Assembly: GCA_948474755.1 (NCBI GenBank)
Contig: CAOLHI010000489.1
Location: 558,001 to 622,000, forward strand
Direction: 5' to 3'
DNA length: 64,000 nt
From: Ctenosaura bakeri
Taxonomy: Eukaryota > Chordata > Lepidosauria > Squamata > Iguanidae
A program made the position numbers and the translations under genes. The notes under the pieces were generated by a model. It did not search any database and was not told the origin of the DNA. It saw only the letters and a program-made list of their open reading frames with translations. Within the stretch, counting starts at the first letter, position 1; each line of letters starts with the position of its first letter. Positions 51,520-61,689 of the stretch are shown here, in pieces.

Positions 51520-53440
51520 CTATAATCATCAAATAAAAGAGTTGGAAAAATCCACAAGGGCTGTTGAGTTCAATCCCTTGCCATGCAGGAATTCACCATG
51601 AAGGCACTCCTATCCAGTTCCTGTTTAAAAACCTCCAAAGAAGGAGACTCCAGCACATTGTTTCCACTATCAAACTGCTCTTACCATCAGGAAATTCTTT
51701 CTAATGGTTGACATTTCCTTTTCTGCAGTTTGAAGCCACTGCTTCATGACCTAGACCCTTTTCGCATGGCATTTGCCATGCGAAACGGCCCCCAGAGCAT
51801 CGCGCGACTGCGAGGAGTGGCCCATACAACGCACTTGCAATCATGTGATGCTCCAGGGGCTGGCAGGTGCTGATGACACACTATTTCATTTTCAGATGTG
51901 AGCCGAAAATGGTGCGCAATTGTGCATCACTCTGGGGCCCCGCACACACTTGCCGTGCATGCAGAACTCCGGAGCGGCGGCACTCGCACTTCCTGCCCCA
52001 GTGCAGCCTGGGAAAATCCCAGGCTGCATTGCGGAAGGAAGAGGAGGGGCTCTCACGCAACAGGGACACGAGTGCCTCTTGCAAGAGGCTGCTCGCACGA
52101 TCCCCGCACCCCAGCTCTCCAAAAAGGTGAGTTGCAGAAAGGGCTCTAGTGTCTGGAGTAGCAGACAACCAGCTTGCTTTATCCTCCATATGACATCCCA
52201 CCAGATATTTAAACATGGCTATCATATCAATCTTAACATTCTCTTCTCCAGGCTAAATATGCCCAGCTTCCTGAGTCATTTCTCATAGGGCAGGGTTTCC
52301 AGGCCTTTTACCATCTTGGGTACTCTCCTCTGGACACTTTCCAGCTTGTCAATATCCCTCTTCTATTGTGGTGCCCAGAACAGGACATAATATTTCAAAT
52401 GAGGTCTGCCCAAAGCAGAATAGATTGGTAATATTATTTTCCTTGACCTAGACACTGTATTCCTATTGACACAGGCTAGAATCACATTGGCTTTTTTAGC
52501 TGTCGCATCACACTGCTGACTCATGTTTAGCTTGTGGTCTACTAAGACTCCTAGATCCCTTTTACATGTACAGTAGTCAAGCCAAGTGTGACCCATCTCC
52601 TATCAGTGCATTTCATTTTTTCTGTCCAAGTGTAGTACCTTATTTTTCTCCCTATTGAAATTCATTTTGTTCATTTTAGCCCAGCTCCCTAATCTATATA
52701 AGGTCATTTGAATTTTGGTCCTGCCTTTGGGATATTAGCTACCTATCCCAATTTGGTAGCATTTGAACATTTGACAAGGATGTCATCTATTCCATCATCC
52801 CAGTCATTGATAAAGACATCGGATATCACTGAGTCCTTGACAGAACCCTGTGACACACACCCCCCAGTCACTTCTCTGCAGGATGAAGAGAAGCCATTGG
52901 TGATCACCCTTTGAGTTCAGTTGGTCATCCAATTACATATCCATTATCTAGACCACATTTTACTAGTTTGTTTGCATGAATATTATGAGGAACCTTGTAA
53001 AAGCCCTTACTGAAATCAAGGTATACTGTATCTACAGTGTTCCCTTTATCTACCAAGCTTGTAACTCTATAAAAAAGAGATAAGCTTAGTGTGGTGTGCC
53101 TTTCTGTTTGAGAAACCCATATTGATTTTTAGTGATCACAGCATGCTTTTCTAAGTGCTTTGAGACTGTTTGTTTAATGATCTGCTCCAGAATCTTTCCT
53201 GGTATTGATGTCAAACTGATGGTTTGGTAATTGTTTGGTTCTTCTTTTTCCTGTTTTTGAAAATGAGAAGAATCTTTGCCCTCCACTAGCCTGCTGCTGC
53301 TGCTGTTGTTGTTCTCCAGGCATTCTTGTTTGGGTCCTCTTTTTTTGCCTTTATGAAAATGGTGACAAAATTTGCCCTTATCCATATATTGATTTCTTGT
53401 GTTCTTCAGTCCTATTCCCCTCACACAAACCTTATCTTAT
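51520..53440 (-). mobile_element. CR1-type LINE, antisense, RT C-terminal part and 3' end
   Basis: On the - strand, about 53424-53086 carries a CR1 reverse-transcriptase block (NNYQTISLTSIPGKILEQII, then HLEKHAVITKNQYGF). About 52596-52363 carries the downstream block ([18 protein letters not shown] and [20 protein letters not shown]). The 3' tail follows towards 51520. Frameshifts separate the blocks, so it is dead. The tail is interrupted at 51754-52145 by a younger inverted-repeat element. Confidence 0.92.
51754..52145. mobile_element. CpG-rich inverted-repeat element inserted in CR1, CTA duplication
   Basis: The left end gacccttttcgcatggcatt and the decayed right end gttgcagaaagggct are flanked by CTA on both sides (51751-51753 and 52146-52148). 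Removing it rejoins the CR1 tail smoothly. Its interior (ttgccatgcgaaacggcc, gagcatcgcgcgactgcgag) matches the element at 17173-17590 in reverse orientation. Confidence 0.88.
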
Positions 53441-54411
53441 CTTATCTGTCCCTGCCCTATTCTATATAACTTGATCCGAGTGTAGGTTTGATGTTTCTCG
53501 TCCTTAGGTTTATTTCACTTATGCTATTTCTTGATTCAGCTGACCTTCATGCTGACCTTCGCTGTCATTTCTCTGGTCTATAGTTTGAACTTTAGTCTTG
53601 AATTTTGGTCTTGAATTTATAGTTTTTTCTGGGCAAATCACATAACTCTGGTTCTAACTTTTTGTTCATCTTAGCACCCACAAGTTTCTATTTAAGTGAG
53701 ATGCTACAAAAATTAAACCTGCTAAGTCCTTAAAAGTCATAACAATATCATAATGCCATATTTATCTACAAAATGAAGACTCAATATTGATTTGAATAGC
53801 TAAATGCTCTTGCTAAAAATTTTATCCCTAAGCATTACATTTTACTTATTTTCTTAGCATGACCAGTAAACATGATATGGAATACTTTCAACACTGTTTT
53901 GGAGTCCCTTCAAAGCACAGGCTTAAATGAGAACTCATGGGCACTGAACAGCAAGCAAAGAAACATTTACATTATTCCCTGGAAACCATTGGCTTTCACA
54001 CAGCTTTCAATTACAATGTGGTTTAATTAAATTGGCATCAATTCTTCCACACAGAACAGTTTCAGAGTCAGGGAATCCATCTTACAAAGTGGAAGCTTAA
54101 TTTGTATTGATTTTCATTAGTGTTTAAAATCATTGGGCCCTTCTATCCTCACAGCCAAATTAGCCTCACATTAAAAGCCAAAGCAGTCACAATAGTGACC
54201 ATAGGTAAAGCATTCTCTGCATAAGGGTTCTGTGAGTGGTAATCATGCATAGAAGTATTTAACACTTCTGTTGTATTTAGAGGAGTTAGGTTGCCAATAC
54301 AACACTCATCCAGGCCACCCATTGCTATCACCATAACTCTATGGAAGAAGAAGTTGCCTCATCAGTTACAAACTATAGAGGATTTAGCTATGTCTTAAGA
54401 TTGTAACTAAG

Positions 54412-54612
54412 GGCCTTTCCACACTACACTCTTATAGTGCTCTTATTTCACTTTCCACATCCTGTGGTGTTCTGGGGCTTGTCGTTTACTGAGGCCAAAG
54501 AGCTCTCTGGCTGAGTATTCTAAATGCCCATCCCTAAATTGCAAACTCCAGGATTCCATTGGAGGCTGAAAGTGAAATAACAGCACTATGACAGTGTAGT
54601 GTGGAAATGGTC
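54412..54612. mobile_element. Palindromic short inverted-repeat element
   Basis: The left end ggcctttccacactacactc and right end gtgtagtgtggaaatggtc. The arms with tttccacatcctgtggtgtt and ggattccattggaggctgaa are more diverged than in other copies, indicating an older insertion. The flanks TAA(G) and TTA are not identical. Confidence 0.82.
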
Positions 54613-54615
54613 TTA

Positions 54616-54706
54616 GCATGGTTTTATTCCTACTTGTTTTTCATTATGCTGTGAGCCAGCTTGGGTCTAGGTTCTGGGAGAAAGGTAGGCTATAAATTAA
54701 AAAAAT
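54616..54706 (+). mobile_element. LINE-like 3' tail
   Basis: ttttcattatgctgtgagcc, agcttgggtctaggttctgg and gagaaaggtaggctataaat match the usual end of L2-type LINE 3' tails (a gtgagccgcct-like core, then gggatataaata). A short remnant next to a transposon. Confidence 0.55.
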
Positions 54707-54784
54707 TCATTCTGCAAAGTGTTCCAAAGCTATGCTACTAGGGATTATACAAAGACTGATGGAACAAAATCAAATTATTATTTT

Positions 54785-55023
54785 TTCTATAAGAGCCAGG
54801 GTGGAGTACTGGCTTGACTGCTGGACCAAGACACCAGAAGACCAGGGTTTGAATTCCTGCTCACCTTGGAAATTCCCTGGGTGAGCTTAGGCAAGTCACA
54901 CTCGGCTCAGCCTAAGATGAAGCCAATGAATGGTAAACCATCACTGAATAAATTTTGCCTTAAAAAGCAATGATAAGGTCGTCATAAGTTGCAGTTGACT
55001 TAATGGCACATAATAGCAACAAG
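54785..55023 (+). mobile_element. tRNA-type SINE, sense copy
   Basis: agccagggtggagtactggc (A-box side), agaccagggtttgaattcct (B-box side), tgggtgagcttaggcaagtc, then gtcgtcataagttgcagttg, acttaatggcacataatagc and an (AAC)-type end. Near full length. Confidence 0.87.
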
Positions 55024-55540
55024 ACTTTAACAATAAATATTTTCAGGGAAGAATATAGTCAGATGATTAGCTTAGAAACTAGGCACAACAGTGCTAGTAG
55101 AGGAAAAACTTTCTGAACAACTGATTGATGGCAGTGAAAAGTATCACTTTGGTCACTTCATAGTTTGGTTCCCCAAAAAATCAAATAACTTGTATAGCTT
55201 GACTTGAATCAACAGCTTTCGGTTAGGCAAATATTTAGCATGCTTCAGAAGATTTCCAATACTGTCATTGGCAATTAGATCATCCTAATGAAAGAGCACA
55301 TAGGATAGCAGTATAAACATTTGAAAGCTCCCAAGTTTACATATAGAGCTTTATCACAACAGGCAGGTAAATCACACCTACAGCAGCATAATAGTGTCTT
55401 TGGCTGGGACTTATTACATGACATTGTTCTTCTTCTGTTGTTCTCCTAGTGGGAGACCATGTGGAAAGCATTTCTTTTACAAAGGAGGTCATTAACAGAT
55501 TAACAGATAGGTCCTAGTCAAAGATACTGTTATCCTAGTG

Positions 55541-55841
55541 CAGTGGTTCTCAACCTTCCTAATGCCGCGGCCCCTTAATACAGTTCCTCATGTTGTGGTG
55601 ACCCCCAACCATAAAATTATTTTCATTGCTACTTCATAACTGTAATTTTGCTACTGTTATGAATCACACCAAAGGGGGCAGGAGGATGCAAGTGCATGGC
55701 TCGTGCTTGCGCACCACCACCGAGGAGGGAATGGAGCCTAAGACCATCAGAAATATGTATTTTCTGATGGTCTTAGGTGACCCCTGTGAAAGGGACGTTC
55801 GATCCCCAAAGGGGTCCCGACCCACAAGTTGAGAACTGCTG
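55541..55841. mobile_element. SPIN-type hAT element with perfect 8-bp duplication
   Basis: The left end cagtggttctcaaccttcct and right end acaagttgagaactgctg are inverted complements with two changes. TCCTAGTG flanks both sides exactly (55533-55540 and 55842-55849). The interior gacccccaaccataaaatta, gctacttcataactgtaatt and gacccctgtgaaagggacgt are the known SPIN non-autonomous sequence. A small internal hairpin (agaccatcagaaa / tttctgatggtct) is at about 55740-55773. SPIN elements are known to have spread horizontally among tetrapods, including squamates. Confidence 0.95.
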
Positions 55842-56678
55842 TCCTAGTGTAAGTGCGATTTACCTGCTCGGTGTGATAAAGCCCTCAGTCTTAGATTTGA
55901 ATCTTTTCATTTTCCCTCATTTCATCATATGCAAAATAAAAATAGGATGTCAAAGTACCCAACAGAAAACATTATTCATTCTGTCAATCCTTGTCTAATA
56001 TTTTAACAATTATTAAAGTTGGATTTTTCTGTTGATTGCAATAAGCAAATTACCCTTTTCTAAAAAATCAGCAAGTAAGTCATACTTGCTTTAAATTTGT
56101 TAATCAGGTGTCTTATTAAATTGTTGACTTAAGCATACAATACATAATGAACACAGCCACTGTATCTTGTTAGCATTTCCACAGCTCATTTAACACCAGG
56201 GTGGGGGGGACACATTCTTTCAGAATTTTAATGCACTTTATGATGCTAATCTGTATCATTGATACATCACTTAATCTTGCTAATGCTGAAGTATTCCTTG
56301 GCAAGGTTATAAGGCAATTGATAGCTCATTCAGCAAGAGGACAGCTTGAACTTTGCACAAAATGTGGACAAAACTTATTAAAATGATCTATTTTGTTTTT
56401 CCGTAAAGTGTTCAGCTGAGCGAAATGACTCTGTTCTTGGGTAACAAAGGTTTTCAATTACCTCTGAAGGGCTGAGCATAGTTTGGATAAGGCCTCTAGG
56501 CAAAGAGAAATGAAACAATGCTATCACTCTCCAGTCAAAATGTGAAAGGCTAGCTCTCTGAAAGTTTACCTCTCAGCAGCAGGCACTGGGAAGCAGTCAA
56601 TACAATTACAGCTGTACAGCATGGGCTTATAGTACAGAATAAATATCACTTCAGTCTTGGAGCGTCTTACTTAGTTAC

Positions 56679-56792
56679 CTAGTATATATGTTAATCCTTG
56701 ACACAGAGTAATATCTTCAGAGCATACCACGCAGGAAGAGGGGCATGATGCTATTACCTGAATCTCCATAGCAAGCAGAATGAACAATGTAC
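56679..56792 (-). CDS. LRRC53: LRRC53 first recognised coding exon: signal region and LRRNT
   Basis: On the - strand, behind a possible acceptor (acccttttag at about 56802-56793), the frame reads TLFILLAMEIQVIASC and then PSSCVVCSEDITLCQGLTYIL. It ends one base into a codon at donor gtaact. The four Cys with CxxxCxxC spacing are the LRRNT cap. The phase fits exactly onto 47443, giving an Ala codon. The first in-frame ATG is 56769-56767 (MEIQVIAS), which gives 1,299 residues in total. The hydrophobic residues encoded just before it would make a better signal peptide. Translation may therefore begin in an unseen upstream exon, or this ATG may be the start. Confidence 0.88.
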
Positions 56793-56800
56793 CTAAAAGG

Positions 56801-56826
56801 GTAAATAAATAAATAAATAAATAAAT
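56801..56826. repeat. (AAAT)n microsatellite beside LRRC53 exon
   Basis: Six AAAT units lie just upstream (in transcript sense) of the LRRC53 exon acceptor. On the - strand they read as ATTT repeats and so form part of the pyrimidine-rich sequence before the splice site. Confidence 0.93.
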
Positions 56827-57095
56827 GGCATAGATAGTTTGGCATTTACATTTTTTTTTTAAAAAATCATGATTTAATTGCAGTTCAACAGTGATATAAA
56901 CTAAGCAGCAACCGCTTTGCTTTGTTAAACAATCAGAGGTTGACCAATTCTACACCCTGGAAAAATTTAGCCAAACAGATTTCCAGTTCTGGGAGGTTTT
57001 AATCAACAATGAATTTGAGGTACACTCATAGTCGCTCACTACTTGGCATTAGCCATTTGTTGGCAAGGAGCTGAGATTGAGAAAGTTACTCTTTT

Positions 57096-57171
57096 GACTA
57101 CAGCTCCCAGAATCCCCACAGCCAATATAGTGGCTATCCATGCTAGCTGGGAGGATTCTGGAAGTTGTAGT
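57096..57171. mobile_element. Short inverted repeat of the ctacagctcccagaatc type
   Basis: gactacagctcccagaatcc at the left is matched in inverse by ggattctggaagttgtagtg at the right. The central ccacagccaatatagtggct is itself partly palindromic. Related to 7505-7581. Confidence 0.7.
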
Positions 57172-57429
57172 GCAAAAAGCTATACTTGCAAATCAGATAA
57201 ATTTTATTATACTCCCAGTTTCAGGAGTTGGGAAGCCAGCATATAGTTCAAATATGCTTGAACATATGCTAGAACTTCACCAGGATCAATAGATGAAGGT
57301 CAATATCAGTATTCTTCTGCTCAGAAACTAGACAGAACAATAGTCTTGATGATGGGATAATTCATGTTTATTTAAGTAGATGAAACATCACAGACAAAGC
57401 ACGTTGGTCTTTGGATGGAAGCATATAGT

Positions 57430-57560
57430 AGGAACTTAAGAATAGGTCCTGCTGGATCATACCAAGAATGTGCATCATCCAGCTTCCTTGTCCAATTGCA
57501 GCTAGGTAGATGCTTCCTAGAAATGGAGAAACATGGGATGAAAGCAAGATGAAGTCCCTG
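57430..57560 (+). repeat. Possible degenerate retroelement fragment
   Basis: cctgctggatcataccaaga, catcatccagcttccttgtc and aggtagatgcttcctagaaa resemble a dispersed reptile repeat that reads cctgctggatcagaccaa and then tccagc-tcctgt. The copy is old and the class unknown. The 139-codon - strand frame across this area is not recognised as a protein. Confidence 0.4.
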
Positions 57561-59543
57561 TGTTTTGATCCCCAAACAATAGCACATAAATATATTGCCT
57601 CTAAAGCTGGAGGTCTCTTCCACTTAGCTACTATACCCAAAGAATAAGATACACCAATAACTATGAATTGGATAGAACTTTTAAAGTCATCTAAACTAAT
57701 AAGCATCATCACATACTGTGGCAACAACTTCCGTATGTTAACCTTTGTAGAATGATTTGTGTGTGCCTTTCTTGGATATAGTGCCATTCAATTTCATTGA
57801 GTCACCTCAAATTCTAATATTATGAGAGCAGAAGATAAGTTTCTCTCTGTTTGCTTCACAGTGGTTCATAATTTCATAATAATCTTTCATCTTACTGTGT
57901 CCTGTTCAGTTCGTTTTCTCTCTCTCTCAACTGACATTCACAAATGCTTTGTATTGATAATCTCTGTTACATATTTCTACAACTTTTCAAGCTCAAAGAC
58001 ATTCTTTGTGAGATCAGAAACAAGAATAGCATGCTGCATTCTACATGCAAGCACATCATGAATGTATATCATACTATACAGTATGGTACTAACCATTTTA
58101 TTTTTAGGAAAAGGACTGAAATCCATAGAACACATTTTTACCAGCTGTGCACACAGAGCCATTGCTCTCACAGAACTATCCCCAAAATTCTTCCCTAAAA
58201 AGTTCTGTACAGTTTCTTTTCACCCATCTGTTCATTAAATCGCATTACTTCCATATTTTTGGCCCAATATATCACTTAACACCCACAATAAACATTCTTA
58301 GCCAGGTTTGTGTCCCATTTGCTGAACTGAAAGAGCACTTTAGAGTCCATTTGAGTTCTCACTAGCTTGAACAATGTAGTTATCATATGCAAACTTGGCT
58401 ATTTTACTATTCACTTCTTAATACCATACAGCATGAGGGTGTTTGGTGTTTTGGTGAAACTATTTCTTATTCACAAATACAGAGTGCTATCAACACTAAC
58501 TATGTGATATTTTTAATAAATGGGTTTATTTTACCTCATATATCATTTTGGCTAGAATTCATTATTGCAGTTACAAAGGGTTATGCATTCATGCCTGATA
58601 CATACTTACAATCCCTGTGTATTCATTAATGTAGGAAAGACATATGGATCATAAAATTCCTCCAGTCCTGAGTTATTGGGCAGCAGCCTCTGACAGCAAC
58701 AGCGATCTGTTCTCCTTTCAATTGGGATATAATAGACTGACATTTCCACTCCTCCTTCCAAGAATTTCTGGTGCAAGGGGGAATTGTTGCAGGGATCCTG
58801 CTTCTGACTGTCACATACCACAGATTGCTGGAGGGAGGAGGTTGGAGACTGCTGCATCTCATTTAACAGGAGAACAGCCCCTTGTTGCTGGCAGCAAGTG
58901 CTGCCTAGTAAATCAAGATTAAGATGGCCTGGAAGATGCTTCTTTAGCTATGCAACTAAAGTGGTTGTATAACTAAGTAGTTTACCTATAATTTTATATT
59001 ATTATATTTATATTATAATATATGTTTATATTATATTATAAATGTTATTATTTATAATAATAGCCATTCTGTAGCACCACTAAGCTCCTGCCAAATCGTC
59101 CCATGTAGTTTGAGCCATGGGTTTGAGGGATACCTCTCTTTGCCTTACCTAAATCAGGGCTCCTAAAAAGCTTTCCATCTTTGGAACTCTTCTATAGGCA
59201 TGGCATGTGCACCTTGACGTTCTACAAGTTGATAGCTGCATTTTAGGAATCTTTGAAATGTTAATTCCTTAAGATTTAAAATTATAATTTTATCTATCTC
59301 AAAAGGTTCTTATGAGACTTTTCAAAAATGACAGAAGATGAAAAAAAGGATAAAGACAACAAAGAAAGTAAGGAAGCATGGAAGGCAGTTCATCTACATT
59401 AATGTTGTATGCCAAATTCTATTTTCTATGGCGTGGGTCCTAAATTTTAAAGAAGTTCCTTGAAAGAAGGTCTCTAGTTCCCTTTTCCCTCTCTATAGCC
59501 TATCTCGTTTCCCTGAAAACAACATTCCGTAGTAGGTTTTGGG

Positions 59544-59676
59544 CAGTGGCAGCTGGTGGCTTTAAAGGAACTATCCAGGATGCTGGACCCAATTTAGAGA
59601 CAGGTTTTAGCACCTCAGAGAGTTCCTTTAAAGTTTGGGCCAAAACCCAAAACCCACAACCAGCTGCTATTGGCTG
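59544..59676. mobile_element. Short hAT-like inverted-repeat remnant
   Basis: The left end cagtggcagctggtggcttt and right end aaccagctgctattggctg are imperfect inverted complements starting with CAG-TG, as in many hAT elements. No target duplication is clear. It shares its middle with 24990-25075. Confidence 0.5.
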
Positions 59677-59721
59677 CACAGCTCTTTGGAACAATGATAG
59701 GAATAAAGGAGCTGCAGGATC

Positions 59722-59935
59722 ATGGCCTAAACACCCTAAGGGTACCAAATCCTGTCCCATTTTGGAAGCTAAGTAGGCTCAGTCCTTGTTAGTACTCAGA
59801 TGGAAGACCTGCAAAGAATACCAAATGCTGTAGCCCATATTTCATAGGAAGGAACTGGCAAATCACTTCCAAGTATTCCATACCCTGGAAATCCCTTTGA
59901 AATTCATGTGATTTCCATAAATCAACAGCCAAAAT
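59722..59935 (+). mobile_element. 5S rRNA-derived SINE
   Basis: The first 115 bases follow 5S rRNA closely: atggcctaaacaccctaag, cctgtcccattttggaagct, aagtaggctcagtccttgtt, agtactcagatggaagacct, gcaaagaataccaaatgctg. These cover the internal control region. A SINE tail follows (aaggaactggcaaatcactt, ccaagtattccataccctgg, gaaattcatgtgatttccat). Changes from functional 5S and the attached tail show it is a SINE3-type retroposon, not a 5S gene. Confidence 0.88.
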
Positions 59936-59974
59936 GGAAAAAAAAATTCCAGGACATTTGTGCTGGCTGTGCAG

Positions 59975-60400
59975 CAAAATAAAACAAAATCCAAAACCCA
60001 TTTATTGGACCAATTCCACAGAATAAAATACATTATGCAAGCTTGCAAAACTTCACTGGCTTCTTCACCAGGCAAAGATGTGAAAAATCATATAGGGAAA
60101 AAAATGGTTGTGACATTAGATTCACAGATCTATCTTATGGCTGAGATATTGACAGTTAAGATGGTATTGAGGGAGTTCAGTGCAGGCAGATGCCACTTCC
60201 CTTATTGGGCATGTAATAAGACAGGCAATAAAGTTTAAACTCCATTAGCAATAGAAAAGTAACTTCTCTTGAGTTCCAGTTGTCCTTGCCCTGTGCGAAA
60301 CTAACTGCTCCATCACCATTTTTCTCCTGTATGATTGTTAGCATCTTTGCCTGATGAAGAAGTCGGTGAAACTGTGAAATCTTGCAGCATATATGTTATG
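59975..60400. repeat. Inverted pair of a dispersed repeat end
   Basis: About 60015-60110 (gcaaaacttcactggcttct, tcaccaggcaaagatgtgaa) recurs in reverse complement at 60313-60400 (ccatttttctcctgtatgat, catctttgcctgatgaagaa, gtcggtgaaactgtgaaatc). The left copy extends to ccaaaacccatttattggac. The class was not determined; the two arms are about 200 bp apart. Confidence 0.7.
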
Positions 60401-60424
60401 CTCTGGAGGCAACTTGAAGACACA

Positions 60425-60822
60425 GGCTCTTTCTGCACCATCCTCCCAACCCGCCATGGGGACAGGAGAAGGATGAGACCACAGCAACACTTCTGCATGA
60501 CATCATCACAGTCCAATCCTTCTCATGTCCCAGGCAGTGCAACCATGGATGAAATCATTGATGAGTTTTCCCTGTTAATGACCCACAATTGCAACACCAT
60601 TGCAGACTTACGTGTCCTACAGAAGTCCAGGGGGCGCAATGGCTGTGCTTCTTGTCCCAGCACAACCTGGGAAGGTACCCAGCTGCAGTGTGGAAGGAGA
60701 AGGCATGGCCATAGCGCTTCCTGCATTACAGAGCCAACTCCCATCGCAGTCCCCTCCAGGCAGAGCCAATGCCAGAAACCCCACTGGAGGACTTCATGAA
60801 AAGGTAGGGTGTGGAAAAAGCA
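60425..60822. mobile_element. Inverted-repeat element with GGCTCTTTCTGCACC end
   Basis: The left end ggctctttctgcacc is matched by the right end gggtgtggaaaaagc, a decayed form of the shared GGCCCTTTCCGCAC terminus. The flanks are ACA and about AACA. The interior contains agcacaacctgggaaggtac, similar in style to the element at 51754. Older than the other copies. Confidence 0.65.
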
Positions 60823-61236
60823 ACAGAAAGAGAGAAAAAGAAAGAGAGAGAAGAGCGGGGGAGAATCATCCAGAACTGGGTTTGGATCCTTTGGAAACTT
60901 TTAAAAGTTCAAGAATGGAAAGTTTCTCTCTCTTCCTTCCCTTAGCAGCTGTGTGCTCACGTTCACATGACTCAGGAAGGCCTCTCAGCTCTTCAGAGGG
61001 ACTCTTTTTGGAGCTGCAGGTGGCAGAATGAAGGAGGAAACAATATGAAATTTTCTTCCCTGAACTATGATACTTTAATTTATTATCTTCCCAAACAAGC
61101 CAGTGTCTTTTAGAAGCTGTAATTCTATGATTAGAAATGTAAATGCTGTACAACCATGTTTTTTTTTCCTGCTTTCAGCCAAAACGCACTTAATTTTCAC
61201 TGTAGTCATATTGTCCTTTTGTTTTTTTACTGGCAG

Positions 61237-61296
61237 GGAAGACCTGAATTTTCTGAAGTGGTCTCCAAATTAGAAGAATGTCTGTGCAATATTGAG
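61237..61296 (+). CDS. TNNI3K: TNNI3K exon: RPxF motif, kinase domain end
   Basis: A 60-bp exon, exactly 20 codons, with acceptor ttttactggcag and donor gtaaat. It reads [20 protein letters not shown]. The Arg of RPEF is the conserved Arg of kinase subdomain XI that salt-bridges to the APE Glu (in exon 23073-23205). It joins GWNACPE at 29283 in frame on a codon boundary. The next exon should start the Ser-rich C-terminal tail; I did not find it before 64000. Confidence 0.97.
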
Positions 61297-61689
61297 GTAA
61301 ATATTTAATCTGCTGCAATTTAGAAGTATGAATGCATAGCTTTTAGCAAGCATGATGACTGGCTGGTTACTTACTATTCAGTTTTCTCATATGGATTTAA
61401 CCTAAGCTATTAGATATACTACTAAGCTATTAGATATAAGCAGAGTAAATAAAATAAATAGACTATTCCAGGTCCAAATATGATAATTGACCCCGGGGCT
61501 ATATAACCTCCTAACATCCCTCAGAACAATAGATACATGAACTGTGTTTTTATAATTCACTAATTCCACAAATTCAGTCCTTAGTATTAGGCAGCTTCAT
61601 AACCCCATTTAGCTGCCCTTGATGAAATTATGAGTATGTACATCATTCACAACAGTGCCTTCGCCATACTATAATATATCTTTTTTAAT

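Larger units (their letters stand above)
47444..56678 (-). other. LRRC53: LRRC53 intron 1
   Basis: 9.2 kb between donor gtaact (after 56679) and acceptor tttcatacag, phase 1. It contains CR1, SPIN, SINE and inverted-repeat elements listed separately. A good-looking - strand donor at about 48490 was examined and rejected as an exon. Confidence 0.9.

Noticed and set aside
54149..54334. - strand frame with a hydrophobic C-terminal half
   Set aside because: Only 61 codons, no splice context matching LRRC53 phases and no recognised family.
56575..56660. Second candidate LRRC53 first exon ending before gtaaac, with several Cys codons
   Set aside because: The Cys-containing frame has the wrong phase for 47443 and lacks the CPxxC pattern.
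57368..57787. - strand frame of 139 codons
   Set aside because: No recognisable domain, splice context or conservation hint; it overlaps a decayed dispersed repeat.
59722..59840. Functional 5S rRNA gene
   Set aside because: Many substitutions against 5S and an attached SINE tail point to a retroposon.
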